Under the pieces are notes generated by a model, which was not told where the DNA came from, did not search any database, and saw only the letters and a program-made list of their open reading frames with translations. A stretch of 64,000 nucleotides of DNA, taken from Dryococelus australis (Eukaryota; Arthropoda; Insecta; Phasmatodea; Phasmatidae). Within the stretch, counting starts at the first letter, position 1. Each line of letters opens with the position of its first letter. The stretch is from positions 142,994,457-143,058,456 of the forward strand of contig CM056994.1 of the NCBI GenBank assembly GCA_029891345.1, read 5' to 3'. The position numbers and the translations under genes are program-made. Shown one piece after another: positions 32,431 through 44,689 of the stretch.

Positions 32431-35400
32431 GTAGTTGTTTGTTGTAAATTTATATATTATTTTGTGATGATATTGGCTTAAGGCATCTGTTGTATGTCGA
32501 TTGTAAATACATTTATTTACCAAAACACTTAATCTTTATATCCAAAAGTCTTCTATTACAACAATGAAATATCATAGGATAGGTGTACCATTGACACTGT
32601 GTGTCACTGTAAAAGTATTATTTATAACAATGATGGAGGCTTGATTCCTCCCTTCCCATTCGTTGCCATGAAGCAGCCACTTTACCATTCACCTCCTCAT
32701 TTCATTAAATTCCCCACCCACCCATGCTTAAAGTAATTTATGAAAGTTATAACAATTTAAAGCAGCAAATTCTTTTTTATAATTTCGTTTGCATTTAAAT
32801 CATTGTAATGGTAAAATAACAATAGCCTTAATATAAATATCATATATAAGATTAATCAGTTTTCGTTCTGATGAACTTAAGTTACACGCAAATACCTCTG
32901 TGTGCATCGGTTATTATTTATTTACCATATGGAAAATGGATGCTGTCCAAATAATACATTTTTGTAATAGTTCAATTCCCATTAATTCATTCAATTATGC
33001 ACGGGATTTTATGCATATTTTAAATGCACTGAGAGTTAATATAAACAATGCGTAGTGCTGATATATATAAAAAAGGCAAATTTTGATAGTACATGCTTTT
33101 AGTGTGTTATATTTAATATTTTAAGGGAATCATAGTATTAACAACCCAAGATTGCATAAGAATGAGTAAATTATTAAACATCCATTAATCACAATAGCAC
33201 ATATTGCGCGCTAGTTTAGCATCATACAGTTGAGAACTTCATTGTTGCATGCATGGAGAAGCGCGACCCAGTTCCACGGAATTGCTGTGCTACCAGATAG
33301 CGGCGCGTTCAGCGTTTTCGAGCGGTGCAAATGCAGACACAGTTACGCCACGACGTTGCATGACAAGCCTTTGTCTCAGTACATTCCCGCCCCCCTCCCT
33401 TCCACAACAAGCCCATTCGCTAATACATTCATATTTAATTCTAAGTTAAAATAATCCCCAGCCCCCACGTCCCGAACTACGTAATGTGTAATCTCGACAC
33501 CCACACACTATGTTTCAACAGTCACACGTCCTCCCAGTCAGCTTTCGTATGTCCATAAACAGTTACGCGTTATACGCAAGTTAGAAAAATCTCCAATCTC
33601 TAAATTCAAGATTATGACACACTGTCCACGAATACGAACACGCATGGAATCAAAACCCGTCGTGAGATATAAGCTGGAGTGTGATTTTTAGGGTTTAAAG
33701 AAGTAAAATGAAGCCGTTCCCCATAGGTTGAACCGTCCCCCACCCTCCACCAAACATTTCGCGTTCGACGCGGAATTTCCCTTGGTCACTGGTCGGGAGT
33801 GGTGACCCATCCTAGGAAGGCTTTCCCATGTGCTCTGCTGGACGTGAAGGAGCTTCTTACAGTAGGCGCCGGGACTTTAACTGTGAGTACCCCCCCCCCC
33901 CCATGCGACACAGTAAACACTTTGGGTGTGTCACAGGAGTGCTCTTGCCATTTTCCGACCTCCTTGGGGTAAGTTATGCTTGAAGTATTTTCCTTGTGTC
34001 GTATAGTATTCATTTTGCTAGAGTGTAATAATTCAGTATATTATTCCATGTTACCAACTAATTTGAATCACCCCTTCTGCCTTTTCTCTTAATGTATAAT
34101 TTCTATATCCATGTGCACAGCCAATAAATTATGTATAATTTGTAAATAATTATATTATGTTTAAATTATTTATACTTAATAAATTCAAGACTATCAAATG
34201 GTTCATAAATTTTTACATGATATATATTTCTCTATTAACATGCGCACAGAGGGCAATGAACAATAATAAATAATAATAAGTATTTATGTTAAGATTTCAA
34301 TAATTTCTACAGCAAGCTTCATCCCCTTAGTTTTCAAATAATCGAATAAAATATATTAACATACATTGTATTTATATAACAATTGCTACAGTGCAATTTA
34401 AAAAAAAATGGGGAAAAACCTAAGAATCAGTTTAGCTAGATAATAGACCACTTTGGAACAAAAGTCAAAATCAATTATCATATATTTTTCCAAGAAAACT
34501 TGGAAAATATTAACAGTCCCATAAAAACACGGGCACTCCTATTGTTAATATCTACAAATTTTTATTAAATTCCAAAGGTTGCACAGTAAATCTATGAATA
34601 TTTCACTAATACTGTCCTTGTTAGTTTCAGACAACCACAAAAGAGCTGCAGTGACGAGCTGGGTGACACACCACATCACAACGACGCAACAGCAGTACAC
34701 ACTCGACGTAAGTAGCAGCGGTAGCAGAACAGCTGCTGTGATATCACGCGCACAACCTCAGCTCTACACTCACAGCCAGTCTCGTATAGCAGAGTTACCG
34801 TTCTAACAGCTCACGTGACATAAACATTTTCGAACCAACTAGGTAACAAGTGTTCTAATACCACACACCACACGTTCATTTCACCTTGTAGGCAGCATAT
34901 AACACACACACATTAGCACACCGAGACTTGAATTTAGCTGCCCCCACAGAAATTATTCAGTATGCTCAGGTATATATTGAAAGCATAGTTATTACCGCTG
35001 AAAAAAAAATCTGAAAATTTAAACTTGACTATAAAAATATTTTGTTCATAGAACTATGGATATCCACTGCACAGTCATAAGAGGCCTCCGGAATAACAGT
35101 AAGATTTTTCCTTACTAAAAGTTTTATTAATCAAAATAATGGTTAATTTATTGTATTGGGACAAGGCAAATGGTAACAATCTAAAAAAAAAAAAAATTTT
35201 GAAATAAAATAGAAAAAAATGTTATGCAGTTAACCAAACCACAAGCCACTCCTTGATATATTTTTAATGAATTATACGGTTTTATTTCCAAATAACATGA
35301 ACGTTTAATCGACGTACTCCATACATCAGAAAACACAAAAGAACTAGTTCATAGTAAATTGTATATATCAATAAAAAATTGTTCCTTGTGTATCAACAAA

Positions 35401-35919
35401 TTTAATTTATTTAAACTGTACATTAGAGATAAGTGATTCTTAAGATGTATACCTTCCGCCCACCCCAAATTAATTGATCCACAGGAGGGCTGCAGATGCA
35501 TTTCCTCGTTTTGAAGTTAATTTTTCACGTAGCATAATATAATATATAACCTCCCATGTTTCAATTCCCTCCATCCATTTCCCTTCCATGCGAGTTCGCA
35601 TAGATAAAGATAGAGCATTTGAATGCATTCAAAACATAAGGAAATGAATTAATGTAACCATCTTGCAAGTGGTATATGTACACTCTCTTTCAGAGTGTCA
35701 TCATAATTATGTAAATATACACAAATTTTGAAACAGCGGGAGCACAATTTATAAATAACAATTTTCTATTGACTACTTTTTAATGTAAATTAGTTGCACA
35801 TTCATTTGATTAAAATTAAAAAAAAAAAAAAAAGTTTAAGAGTAAAATTAAATGCAAACAATTGTTATATATAAATATGAAAATTACTAATTATATTCAC
35901 GGAGACTTAAATAGAGTAA
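32431..35919. other. AT-rich DNA without recognised gene
   Basis: Only short frames. GC-richer patches occur at 33230-33470, 33750-34010 (with a poly-C run at about 33890-33902) and 34610-34860 (ending tcacgtgacataaac), any of which could be an exon or promoter piece. None shows a domain or paired splice sites. Confidence 0.35.
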
Positions 35920-36099
35920 TAGGGGAAGGTCGGATGATACCGGACAGTGGCTGGTATTGGAAAAAATATAATTCACAGCTATTGTCATGCGAAGCAGCAC
36001 TTGTCAAGCGACTAGTAGTGCCATCTATACCCTCGAGTCACAATCTTGCGGTATTGAGGTCATAGAAACGCTGTTTCTGAGTGAGTTGGTGTTTTGTCG

Positions 36100-36819
36100 T
36101 ATATGCTTCGTTTGTGTCGACCAGTAGATAACTTTACCAGCAAACCGTGGCAAAAAGGGTAAGTGTAATTATTTTTCAAGTATACTAAAAGAAACGTTAT
36201 TGAATTGTAAGTAATCTAACGTATTATAATTAGGTTTGTTCCAACGATAATTATTATTGAAATTTTTTATACTTCGCTCTACATTCGGGTGTTATCGGAC
36301 ATCTTCAGTCATCATAGACCTATTTGCTAATATCAGTGGCTCAACAACTGGGAAGGGGGGAAGGCAAAGTGTACATTGCCCTTCCCCTTTTCAAATTCTC
36401 TGTATTTATTTATTTTTTGTACATGTTATGTAGGTGTCGAATGAGAGAAAATTAAATTTATTTAGGTGTAAAAAATTTATAAAATGTATGTAATTGTTTA
36501 ACCCCTAGTTCGATCTTTTGTTTTACTACTGGCTGAGATAAAATTCTATAGTCTCTTGTCTTCCTTAATAGTGAGAGAGGCTGTCCCAAGGGGAGGAGGG
36601 AAAAAGCAGTTTCTTTTTACAACCCATAATATTCACATATTTTTTGTTGATAGTGGGCACTATTCAGCCACTTTATTTTATGCTTTCATGTAATTAATAT
36701 GGACATACCCACCTCCCTCCACTTACCTTCTTTCTGTATCCGCCCTATGGAAACCACAGCTCTACCTAGATACTTAAAGACTTCGCTGTGGGCACTGATA
36801 GATATTTCCTTTATTTCAG
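36100..36819 (+). other. 5' UTR exon and intron of the pogo-like transposase gene
   Basis: A donor, AAAAAGG then GTAAGTG, stands at 36159. A pyrimidine-rich acceptor, tttcctttatttcag, ends at 36819, directly in front of the ATG at 36820. An intron of about 660 bp in the 5' leader is therefore very plausible. The internal TIR-like tatcggaca at 36293 lies inside it. Confidence 0.55.
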
Positions 36820-38620
36820 ATGAAAATGGGGAAGATAGTTGGAAAATGGAAAGAGAAAGGAATGGTATTAGCTGTTAGTAAAGTAAAGCGTAAAGAAATG
36901 TCAATACGAGAAGCAAGTGATTGCTTTGCTATCCCCAAAAGTACATTAGGAGATAGATTAAAAGCGCTTGAAGAAGGTAGGGAAACACTATTTAAATCAT
37001 GTACGGCTACCAGTGGAACATTTCAAAGAACATTACAGACATTCATTAAGTTGAATTGTGCAACCACATAAAGACCCTCAACATTGAGTTGATGCCCCTC
37101 AACAAAACGGAGTTTTTGAAGCCTGCATACCAATTTGCAGAGAAGCTGAAAATCAATCACCGTTTCAACAAGACAACTACGATGGCAGAAAATGACTTTT
37201 ATTATTACTCTATGAAGAGACACCAAGATTTGAGTTTAAAGACAGCTGAATCCTCCAGTTTGCAGCGGACAGCAGGATTTAATAAGGAACAAGTGGGCAT
37301 TTTTTTTTGGCAAGTTAAGTGACTTGATGGAAAAATATTCTTGTAGTCCATCACGAATTTTTTAACGCCAATGAGACTGGAGTCTCTTGTAAACACACGA
37401 ATGAGTTGAATGTTCTCTCAGTGAAGGGAAAGAAACAGGTGGGAAAACTGACCACTGGAGAGCGAGGGAAAAATGTTACAGTTCTTCTCTCAATAAATGT
37501 TTCAGGGGATCAGTTCATCCTACCACTTTTCGTCTTTCCACGAAGAAGAATGGAGAATGATTTAACAAAGTATGCACCAGTAGGAAGCATTTTCGATGCA
37601 CAACCAAGTGGTGGACAACAAAAGTATGATTTTTTTAAGTTAATGAAAAGTTTTTGTGGAAAATGTTAATCCTTGTGAAAAAAAATCCTGTATTGCTGAT
37701 AGTGGATGGAAATGCCAGCCATAAATATTTGGATGCGATCTTGTATGCAAAAACAAACCATGTAAACATGCTTAGCTTGCCACCCCATACGACACACAAA
37801 TTACAGCCCCTCGACAGGACTGTGATGAAACCCTTCATAAATGCTCTCAATGAGGTATGCTCTTTATGGCTGAGGAAATGTCCAAAATTGAAAATACGCT
37901 TGAAAGACATACCCGGCATGGCAAATTCAGCATTTATTAGAGTGTCTCGAATGGAACTATCCCAATATGCTTTCGCCTGCACAGGAATTTATCCAATGAA
38001 TTCAAATATTTTTTCTGACTTGGATTTTCAAGCCTCTTTCTCAGGAAATGTGCATATTTCTGCTTAAACACCTTCTCTTTTCACCCCAGCTTGTACTTCA
38101 CCCAGCATATCAAATCCAAATCAAATATCAACTTTAAAGTCAGCAAAATCTACAGAAGAGAATCCATCCTCACCAGCCCAAGTTGAAGTGCTTACTTCTA
38201 TGCCTTCTTCATACCAAGTTTTACAAGAAGAACTCTCGCCACTATCAAAGAGTAGCATTTCAAATTTCACCGCTCGAAGGAGACGAGGAGTACAGAGTGA
38301 AATTTTGACTTCCACGCGTTACAAAACCCAACTGGAAGAATAGAGATCAGATCTGGAATCAGGTGAAAAGAGTAAAAAATTGTCAACAAAGGAACAAAAA
38401 GTAAAAAGGAGAGTAAGCCTGTTGGAATGTCAGCCAGCACGATAAAAAAGTACTGAAATTTAACGAAAACGATGGACAAGTTAACTGCATCATTTGAGGG
38501 GAACACTTCGATGAAGACTGGATACAGTGCAATGTTTGTAAAGGTTCGGCTCACGAAAACTATCCCATTCTTGAAAGTGTTCCTCTGTTTTATAAATGTG
38601 ATGTTTGTGTGTCAAAATAA
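36820..38620 (+). pseudogene. pogo/jerky-type transposase relic with C-terminal PHD finger
   Basis: The ATG follows the acceptor directly. In order: a Psq/CENP-B-type helix-turn-helix (MSIREASDCFAIPKSTLGDR), a second DNA-binding region (KPAYQFAEKLKINHRFNK, about 37125), FNKEQVGIFF, the core starting at ANETGVSC (about 37370), KGKKQVGKLTTGERGKNVTV, LLIVDGNASHK (second Asp), SLPPHTTHKLQPLDRTVMKP (third Asp) and FACTGIYPMNSNIF. A Ser-rich linker leads to a PHD-type Cys4-His-Cys3 finger at 38478-38617 (FDEDWIQCNVCKGSAHENY). Frameshifts lie near 37040, 37300 (T run), 37365 and 37655, with stops at 38067 and 38341. The first catalytic Asp reads Asn. Confidence 0.8.
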
Positions 38621-38920
38621 GCAGCAACACTGAGGTCATGCCTTTAATTTTTGGTTCAGAAGAGGACTGTCCGATACTACCCTTTACTTTTAAGGCCTGT
38701 CCGATACTACCCTCCAATTTTAACAATAACGAAATTGTAATACTAATTTAAAATTAATTTTGCTGCTCTTTCTGTCAGTGCTTCAAATACATATCATTCA
38801 TAATACCTTAATAAATGTTGAAAGTTATGTACGAATGTATTTTCATTAATTTTTTCAATCATTAATATTTAATATTTTACAAAAAACTTAAGGTGTCCGA
38901 TATCATCCGACCTTCCCCTA

Positions 38921-39333
38921 ACAACGAACGAGTGAATAAACTCACACACAGAATAAGCTGTCGGTATCGCGAACTGCCTGTGAGACCTCAGCTGCTTCTG
39001 CGCTAAAAAATGCATAGCACAGCACAAACGCAGGTTAAGTCCCGGTAGTCAACTTTCATTTTCCAGCGCTACTAGAGCACCACATGTAACAGCCACACTG
39101 CAAAAGCTAAGACATCGACAGTTTCCTAACCCAGTCTTCCTTTCCCGCTCTTTAAAACTCCTACCCACCAACTATACTACCTTATCTAAGACACTTCAAG
39201 TCAGTCCTTATTCCAAATGTCAGCAGTTCTGATGATCAACTCAGATTCCCGAAAAACACAACAGTAAAAAAATTAATAGCACCGAGATACTTAACGTGAC
39301 GAGGATTTCTCGCCTTCATAGCAGTGGGGTACT
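38921..39333. other. Flank between pogo element and LTR-like repeat
   Basis: No domain-bearing frame. Composition is less AT-rich than average. Confidence 0.35.
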
Positions 39334-39902
39334 GTTACGATAACGTGAACACACCTTAAGTAGTATCTCCACCTGAACACACCCTCACACTTACAGAGAA
39401 ACCAGGACAGCAACTGCCGCAACCGGGACCCACGTTACCAATCTCCGGAAAGCGGGAACCCCCTCTACCAGCCAGAGAATCAGGCCAGATTAAACCATGC
39501 GACGGCGATATTTGGGCAATACTGAGTGGTGGAAGGCGTCTTTTGCCACATCATGCCGGCCGAGATGGACGACTCCAGGTGCTTGCTGTGCTGTCTGCCA
39601 TAATCAGCCATAATACACCAGTATCCGGATACGTACTTAGGTGGGATAAACCCAGTATAATAATGGCTCTAAATTAGTTGAGATTCTTGTAATAATAATG
39701 GTCCCCCTACTATTCAGTACTTCATGTCATAGAATGTCCAGATGTTCAATTATATATTCAAACAATATAACCGTAATAGTTTTTATATTCATTTACCCTA
39801 CAGTGCTTTACCATCATCAGTTAACGGCGCCCATCATGTATCACATCTCATAAAGTGAATAGCGTTAATGCATAAATTGACTAAAAGCCCAATTTATTAC
39901 AA
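39334..39902 (+). repeat. LTR-like dispersed repeat, copy 2 (possible solo LTR)
   Basis: Begins TGTTACGATAACG and ends TTTATTACA, as many Gypsy-type LTRs do, over about 569 bp. It matches copy 1 at 20634-21192. The 5-bp flanks (ggtac and acggc) do not match, so a clean target duplication is not seen. No retroviral genes sit next to either copy. Confidence 0.5.
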
Positions 39903-42900
39903 CGGCAAAAGGAGCACATTGGAATCAAACATTTACCCACCAGTGGTATAATTTGCATATATACTGCACTAAACAATGCTATGCAGGACTCCAGTTAAGT
40001 TGGCAGTGAATTAATAAAAATAGTTCGTAACACTTCACGGTTGACTGAGAGTTGAATTGTATTGTCAATGAATGTAGTATTGACGGATTTATATTCATTA
40101 GGGTATGAACTTGTACATTAGTAACATATTAACTATCCTCACAATTCCACGACCGTACTTTGATTATGCTCGAATAAAGTGATGAGGCAAATGGACATGA
40201 TATTTTTAAATAAGGAAGAAGGATACAAATGAGAAGTGAAAGTAGATCTTATGCAGGGCCTTCGAAAAAGAACTTGATATGGAACACCTTTAATACAATT
40301 GTTTTGTTTTTTGTACCCTTAATTACGATGACGATGAAGTGTTTTTGTGGATGCTGAAAGGCGTATCTTTGGCTCTTCGTCAATATTACGCTTCGTAATT
40401 TTCATTTTCAGATTTAATTTTTCGTTGACACAGGGATAATCTAGTGGTTTCGGGTGGGGTATCTGTTGACGTCATCGAAATGACCTGGCCTGTGACTGGC
40501 TGAAAGTGTTTCTAAGGTACAGTCCCCAGCACTGAACTGCAAGAATACAAAGTAGAGCCGCAAGCCTCTCACATGTATAGACGGTCCAAGCCTCATGTAA
40601 AATGAACAGCGAGACGTTTCAGGCTGAAGAAGACCGGAGTATACACATAACCTTCCCATTACCCTGGGCTGGAGTGTTGGTCGAAACTCCCCGGATGTTA
40701 ACGCGCATTCCCATAATGCATATTCATGTTAGGCTGGTGCGTTTCGCTCCAGCTAATGCTTTACAATTACCTGCCCTTGTTAAGTCACGGTTAACGTACG
40801 CACGCAGTAGTAGGCTCAAGATTTATTTCTTTGGACGGGGAGGGCTTTTAGCGAATTCCACGCGTCCTAGTAACCAAGTGAACCAGGCGGGCGGAACTGG
40901 CGAAAACAAACAGAATGCCTAATTTTCCAAGCAGCTGTAAACTGCGGTTGTTTTAATGTAAACTGTTAGCAGCGGGATAAACGAGTTAAAACTAGTGACT
41001 CATCACGCGGCAAAGAGACAAGTTTACTTTTATATCCAAATCGGCACCTTAAATTTACATTTTAACTGAGGGTACCATTTCTGGTGGACATTTGACTAGA
41101 ATAACTGACTAATAAACCCAATAAGTAAAATCAAAAATTACACTGAAAAATGGGAGAGTGAAAAGGACGAAAACCGGGGAATTTATATTGTGTAACAAAT
41201 TCACTAGTTTACTAAAAATTCTTTATACGTACTGCTTTAAATAAAAATCCTTTGTTCGAAGTGACTGAATCATTAATCGGAGGATTAAACATTTTTTTTT
41301 TTTTCATTTTCAGAAACTTTGATACCACGTACTTAAAAATATACATAAAATACGACATATATTGTAAAATATAGCAAACACCAGACAAAATTGATGTTAG
41401 AATATCAGTCAGTGATAATTTTGCTAATTTAAAATATTAGAGGTTCTGTTATTTTTTCATATGAAAAAAAAACCTTACGTAACTCAGGAATCTAGTAACA
41501 CGTGACGATCGTTGCAAATGGTTAGTGCGTGATCTTGGGATGCCGCTATACTTCCCATAGAATACAGCTGACGTAGACTATTTTCGTCGTCTGCGCATTT
41601 CCCATACAACTGGCAATATCATATGGAGTAAAACGAAGGGATCTTGGTGGCTCTTAGCATCGAGGTCATGAGAGCCGATTAGGGTGAAGTGAGGTGAGTA
41701 TGGGGCAGCTTCGGAAAGCCAGGGCGTGGAAACGGGAAATCCCCGAGAAAACCCATCAACCAGTGGCATTGACTAACACGATTCTGTATTATATTGTGTA
41801 AAGTGATACACGTGTGCACGTTTAAATTTTAACAGACCTATTCTCTTATATTAAAAAACTACACTCTATATCTAAATGAGAGAGAATTTCCCTGTTTCAG
41901 TCAGTTAGGGGCATCTGAATGATTCAACAGTCATTTCAGTAAATCTGACTGAATCAGTGACAAAAATGGACGTTTTCCTTCACTTATTTATTCAGTGACA
42001 TTTTTCACTGATCCATCAGCAATCTTGTTCACTGTTTTTCATTGATATGATTTTTTTTCTTATAGATTAGTTAAAGAGAGTGTAAAATGGTCGTTAAACA
42101 ACGTGTATCAAGGGAAATAACAACGCATTCACTATTAAAACCAATACAAAATACTTTCTACAATGTGTTTCGTATTTTAAAACACTATTGTATGAGGTAA
42201 CATGACTATTCTGACGTTCATTCCGTTTTAAAGTATTTCATTTCGTTGATGCCATGTAATCATCGGAGCACTCTGTTTGAAGGCTTAACTGCATATAATA
42301 CAGTGAAGAGAGTGCACAAATGTGTACTATTCGTTTTAACATTCCCTCCGGTACCAATCAAACCAAAAATGGTATATAAGATGGTAAAGTCACGGTTTAA
42401 AAGTTATATTGAAAATGTATGTTGTTTGAATCCCCGCCACCATCCGAAAACTGTTTACTTTTTTAATTACAGTAAATTGCACAATATAATTAGTAAACTA
42501 TCGTAAGTGTGTTAATTTCTCGAAATTTTTAGATTAATTCAATAAAAATGATATTTAATTCGCCGCTGCAGTTGACCGTCACTTATTCAATCAATGAAAT
42601 AGTTTCAGGCTCATTATTCAATGAGTGAAATGGTTTCATTTGTTAGAATTTAGAGTGCGCTATTATACATTTGTATATATTTTAGTTACGTTCAGAATAT
42701 ATGAAATTAAAGGACATATAAAAATATTTTAAAGCATTTATTTACACAAATTGTGTTCTTGTCTCTAATCCCGTTCACTATTATTTTTACTGCACTACTA
42801 GAAAAAAATCAGTTGTCCAATGTCCATTTGTTTCTCAGGTTGTCAGTTACGTCACAGAGCTTAAGCACACTGACAACAGTGAGCGCCATAAGCCCTGTAC

Positions 42901-43184
42901 TGCAATCTGAGCGTGAGACGTGCTATAGGAAACGCACGACAGCTATAAAAGTACGACATATCTAAGTACATGGCGTACAATGGGTCGTTTTATGCAAACG
43001 GACGACTTGGTGAGTCGTCCGGACAGTAGTGAACTCTGCTGCCAACCCTGTCTACTGTTGTGTTTTATCTTACCTCGCCCAGTATGGCGTGATTTGTCGT
43101 GGACACGTGTTTATGTGTGACCCCATTGTTGCTGTTTTAACACGTGTTTTGTCTGTGAACACATTTAGTCCTTAACATTTGAAA
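39903..43184. other. No recognised gene; a few GC-richer patches
   Basis: A 106-codon frame at 40602-40922 (from atgaacagcgagacgtttca) is GC-richer than its surroundings but has no domain I recognise. The block at 41560-41770, with gggaaatccccgagaaaacc, looks like part of a dispersed repeat. Short TCAGTGA-rich segments occur at 41890-42030 and 42570-42640. A CpG-containing stretch at 42990-43130 precedes the MADF-BESS relic and could hold its old promoter. Confidence 0.3.
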
Positions 43185-44474
43185 CGTAAACGTCTTCAAC
43201 ACCGAAGAGTATATAGATGTGTTACAAGCAAGACAATCAATCTAGGATACCACTTCTGATGATCACAAAAATATAAACCTACGAAAAACGCAGTGGATCG
43301 AAGTGTGTGCCAGTTTAAAGAAGACTTTGAACAACTAGAAGCAAATTACAAAGCCCTTTCCTGTAAGTATATAGCAAGTAGAATGTCATATGTTTTGGAT
43401 AAGCTAACAAGGGCCGTGGCCAAAATGACAAGTACGTTGTTTAGTAAATGCGTTGTGCAAATAAGTATAAATACATCCAGATCCTAGGTACATGTAAACG
43501 AATAATTATTGTTGTAAATGACAGCACAGTTATTGTCATTATCACATGAGTACGCACCCACACACAAGCTCATGCGCGCGCACACACACATATTATTATG
43601 TTATGATTCTGATCTATATTTCAGGTAAGGAACTTCAAGATAAGTAGAGGCACGTTAGGGATTCGTATGTTCGCTACAAAGGATCTTTGCAAACGAAGAT
43701 CGGCCAAGCAAGGAAACATGCCAAAACGTGCATGTATCCAAAACACATATAATTATTGATATTCAACAATTACTCCACCTCCAAAAGCCTCTTCTATGTA
43801 TGAAATGGACTCATAGGTAATGTAACAGAAAAACATGTCCATGAAAATGTTGACGATGCTGCCCTGGAAGAAACGCACCAAGATTACACCATACGCCCTA
43901 GAAAGGAGGATTTAAATGTATCTCAGAGTAGGATTCATAGACGAAGTAAAAAACTGAAGATCGAAGAGTACGTAGATAATTTTCAGCAATCAAAAAAGAA
44001 AGAATACAGGAGCCTCGTACTGATGACACTGACTTCTTTAACTCATTACTTTTTATTGTTTGACCTCTTTCCATGTCCCTTAAAATGAAGTTTTGAATGG
44101 ACGTAGTGGGAGTGGCAATGGAATACGCGGAAAAAGCAACTCCGGCATTTTCCTTATCTCATCGCTTTCAAACGCCACAAATTATTTTGCCCCCAGTCAG
44201 GTTTAATCTACGAGAAAGAATGAAACCTTCTGTTAACAACTACCAACTACCCATACCTTTTCAACCTATCATCGGTCGACAAAACATGTTTTCTACCTAC
44301 AATCAGCTACAAAGTCAACAAAACGCCACTGACAATCTTAGACTGACTTACGCTAATGGTCCACCTATGAACCTTCCGTTTTACTACAGTCCAATTCAAC
44401 TTTTATATAATACTGAAACAGTTCCATCGAAAACTGTTTTCCTAATCACATTCAACTGCAAATATCCGGAATGA
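43185..44474 (+). pseudogene. MADF-BESS domain gene relic with retained intron
   Basis: Exon 1 encodes an N-terminal MADF segment: EEYIDVLQARQSI, a TAG (43243) where Trp is expected, then DTTSDDHKNINLRKTQWIEV, a one-base shift near 43310, and EDFEQLEANYKAL. It ends at a GTAAGT donor (43363). An AG acceptor at 43624 starts exon 2: KELQDK, TAG (again for Trp), RHVRDSYVRYKGSLQTKIGQ. A linker with basic residues leads to a BESS motif (TDFFNSLL, then LKMKF, then MDVVGVAMEY, 44022-44130), interrupted by two TGA codons. A Gln/Asn/Pro-rich tail ends at 44474. MADF binds DNA; BESS mediates protein contacts. The intron argues against a processed copy. Confidence 0.7.
43363..43624 (+). other. Intron of the MADF-BESS relic
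   Basis: GTAAGTATA donor and ...tatatttcag acceptor, 262 bp, placed inside the MADF domain. It contains a CA/CG-rich simple repeat near 43558-43588. Confidence 0.6.
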
Positions 44475-44689
44475 ATGAAATTGTCAAGGAAATACAGCAG
44501 ATACCTTTCTTTCGTAGTCCACTTCGACACCCCGTACACCAAACGATTTTTTCAAAAGGATGGAATGATAGTTATTACTCTGAATTGCCTGACAACTCTC
44601 CAAACACTTTAAGTATACATGACTTTTTTTTTTTTTATATTGCAGTATCTTTGTTGGTTATTGAAGAAATGTATAAGGACCTCCATACT

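Larger units (their letters stand above)
35920..38920 (+). mobile_element. pogo/Tigger-like DNA transposon, complete with TIRs and TA duplication
   Basis: The left terminal repeat at 35922 (GGGGAAGGTCGGATGATACC) and the right one ending at 38918 are reverse complements over 25 bp with one mismatch. Each is bordered by TA (35920-35921 and 38919-38920), the target site expected for the Tc1/mariner-pogo superfamily. The element is 2997 bp. It encodes a jerky/Tigger-type transposase relic. Extra copies of the inner terminal-repeat word TGTCCGATA occur at 38668, 38698 and, inverted, at 36293. These are likely transposase-binding sites. Confidence 0.88.

Noticed and set aside
20634-39902. The two LTR-like repeats as the ends of one 19-kb retroelement
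   Set aside because: The DNA between them holds unrelated complete elements (Tc1, Ty3/Gypsy with its own LTRs, pogo) and no gag-pol belonging to these repeats.
43700-44474. The Gln/Asn/Pro-rich 125-codon frame (44097-44474) as an independent gene
   Set aside because: It continues the BESS motif in the same frame through a TGA, so it is the tail of the MADF-BESS relic.
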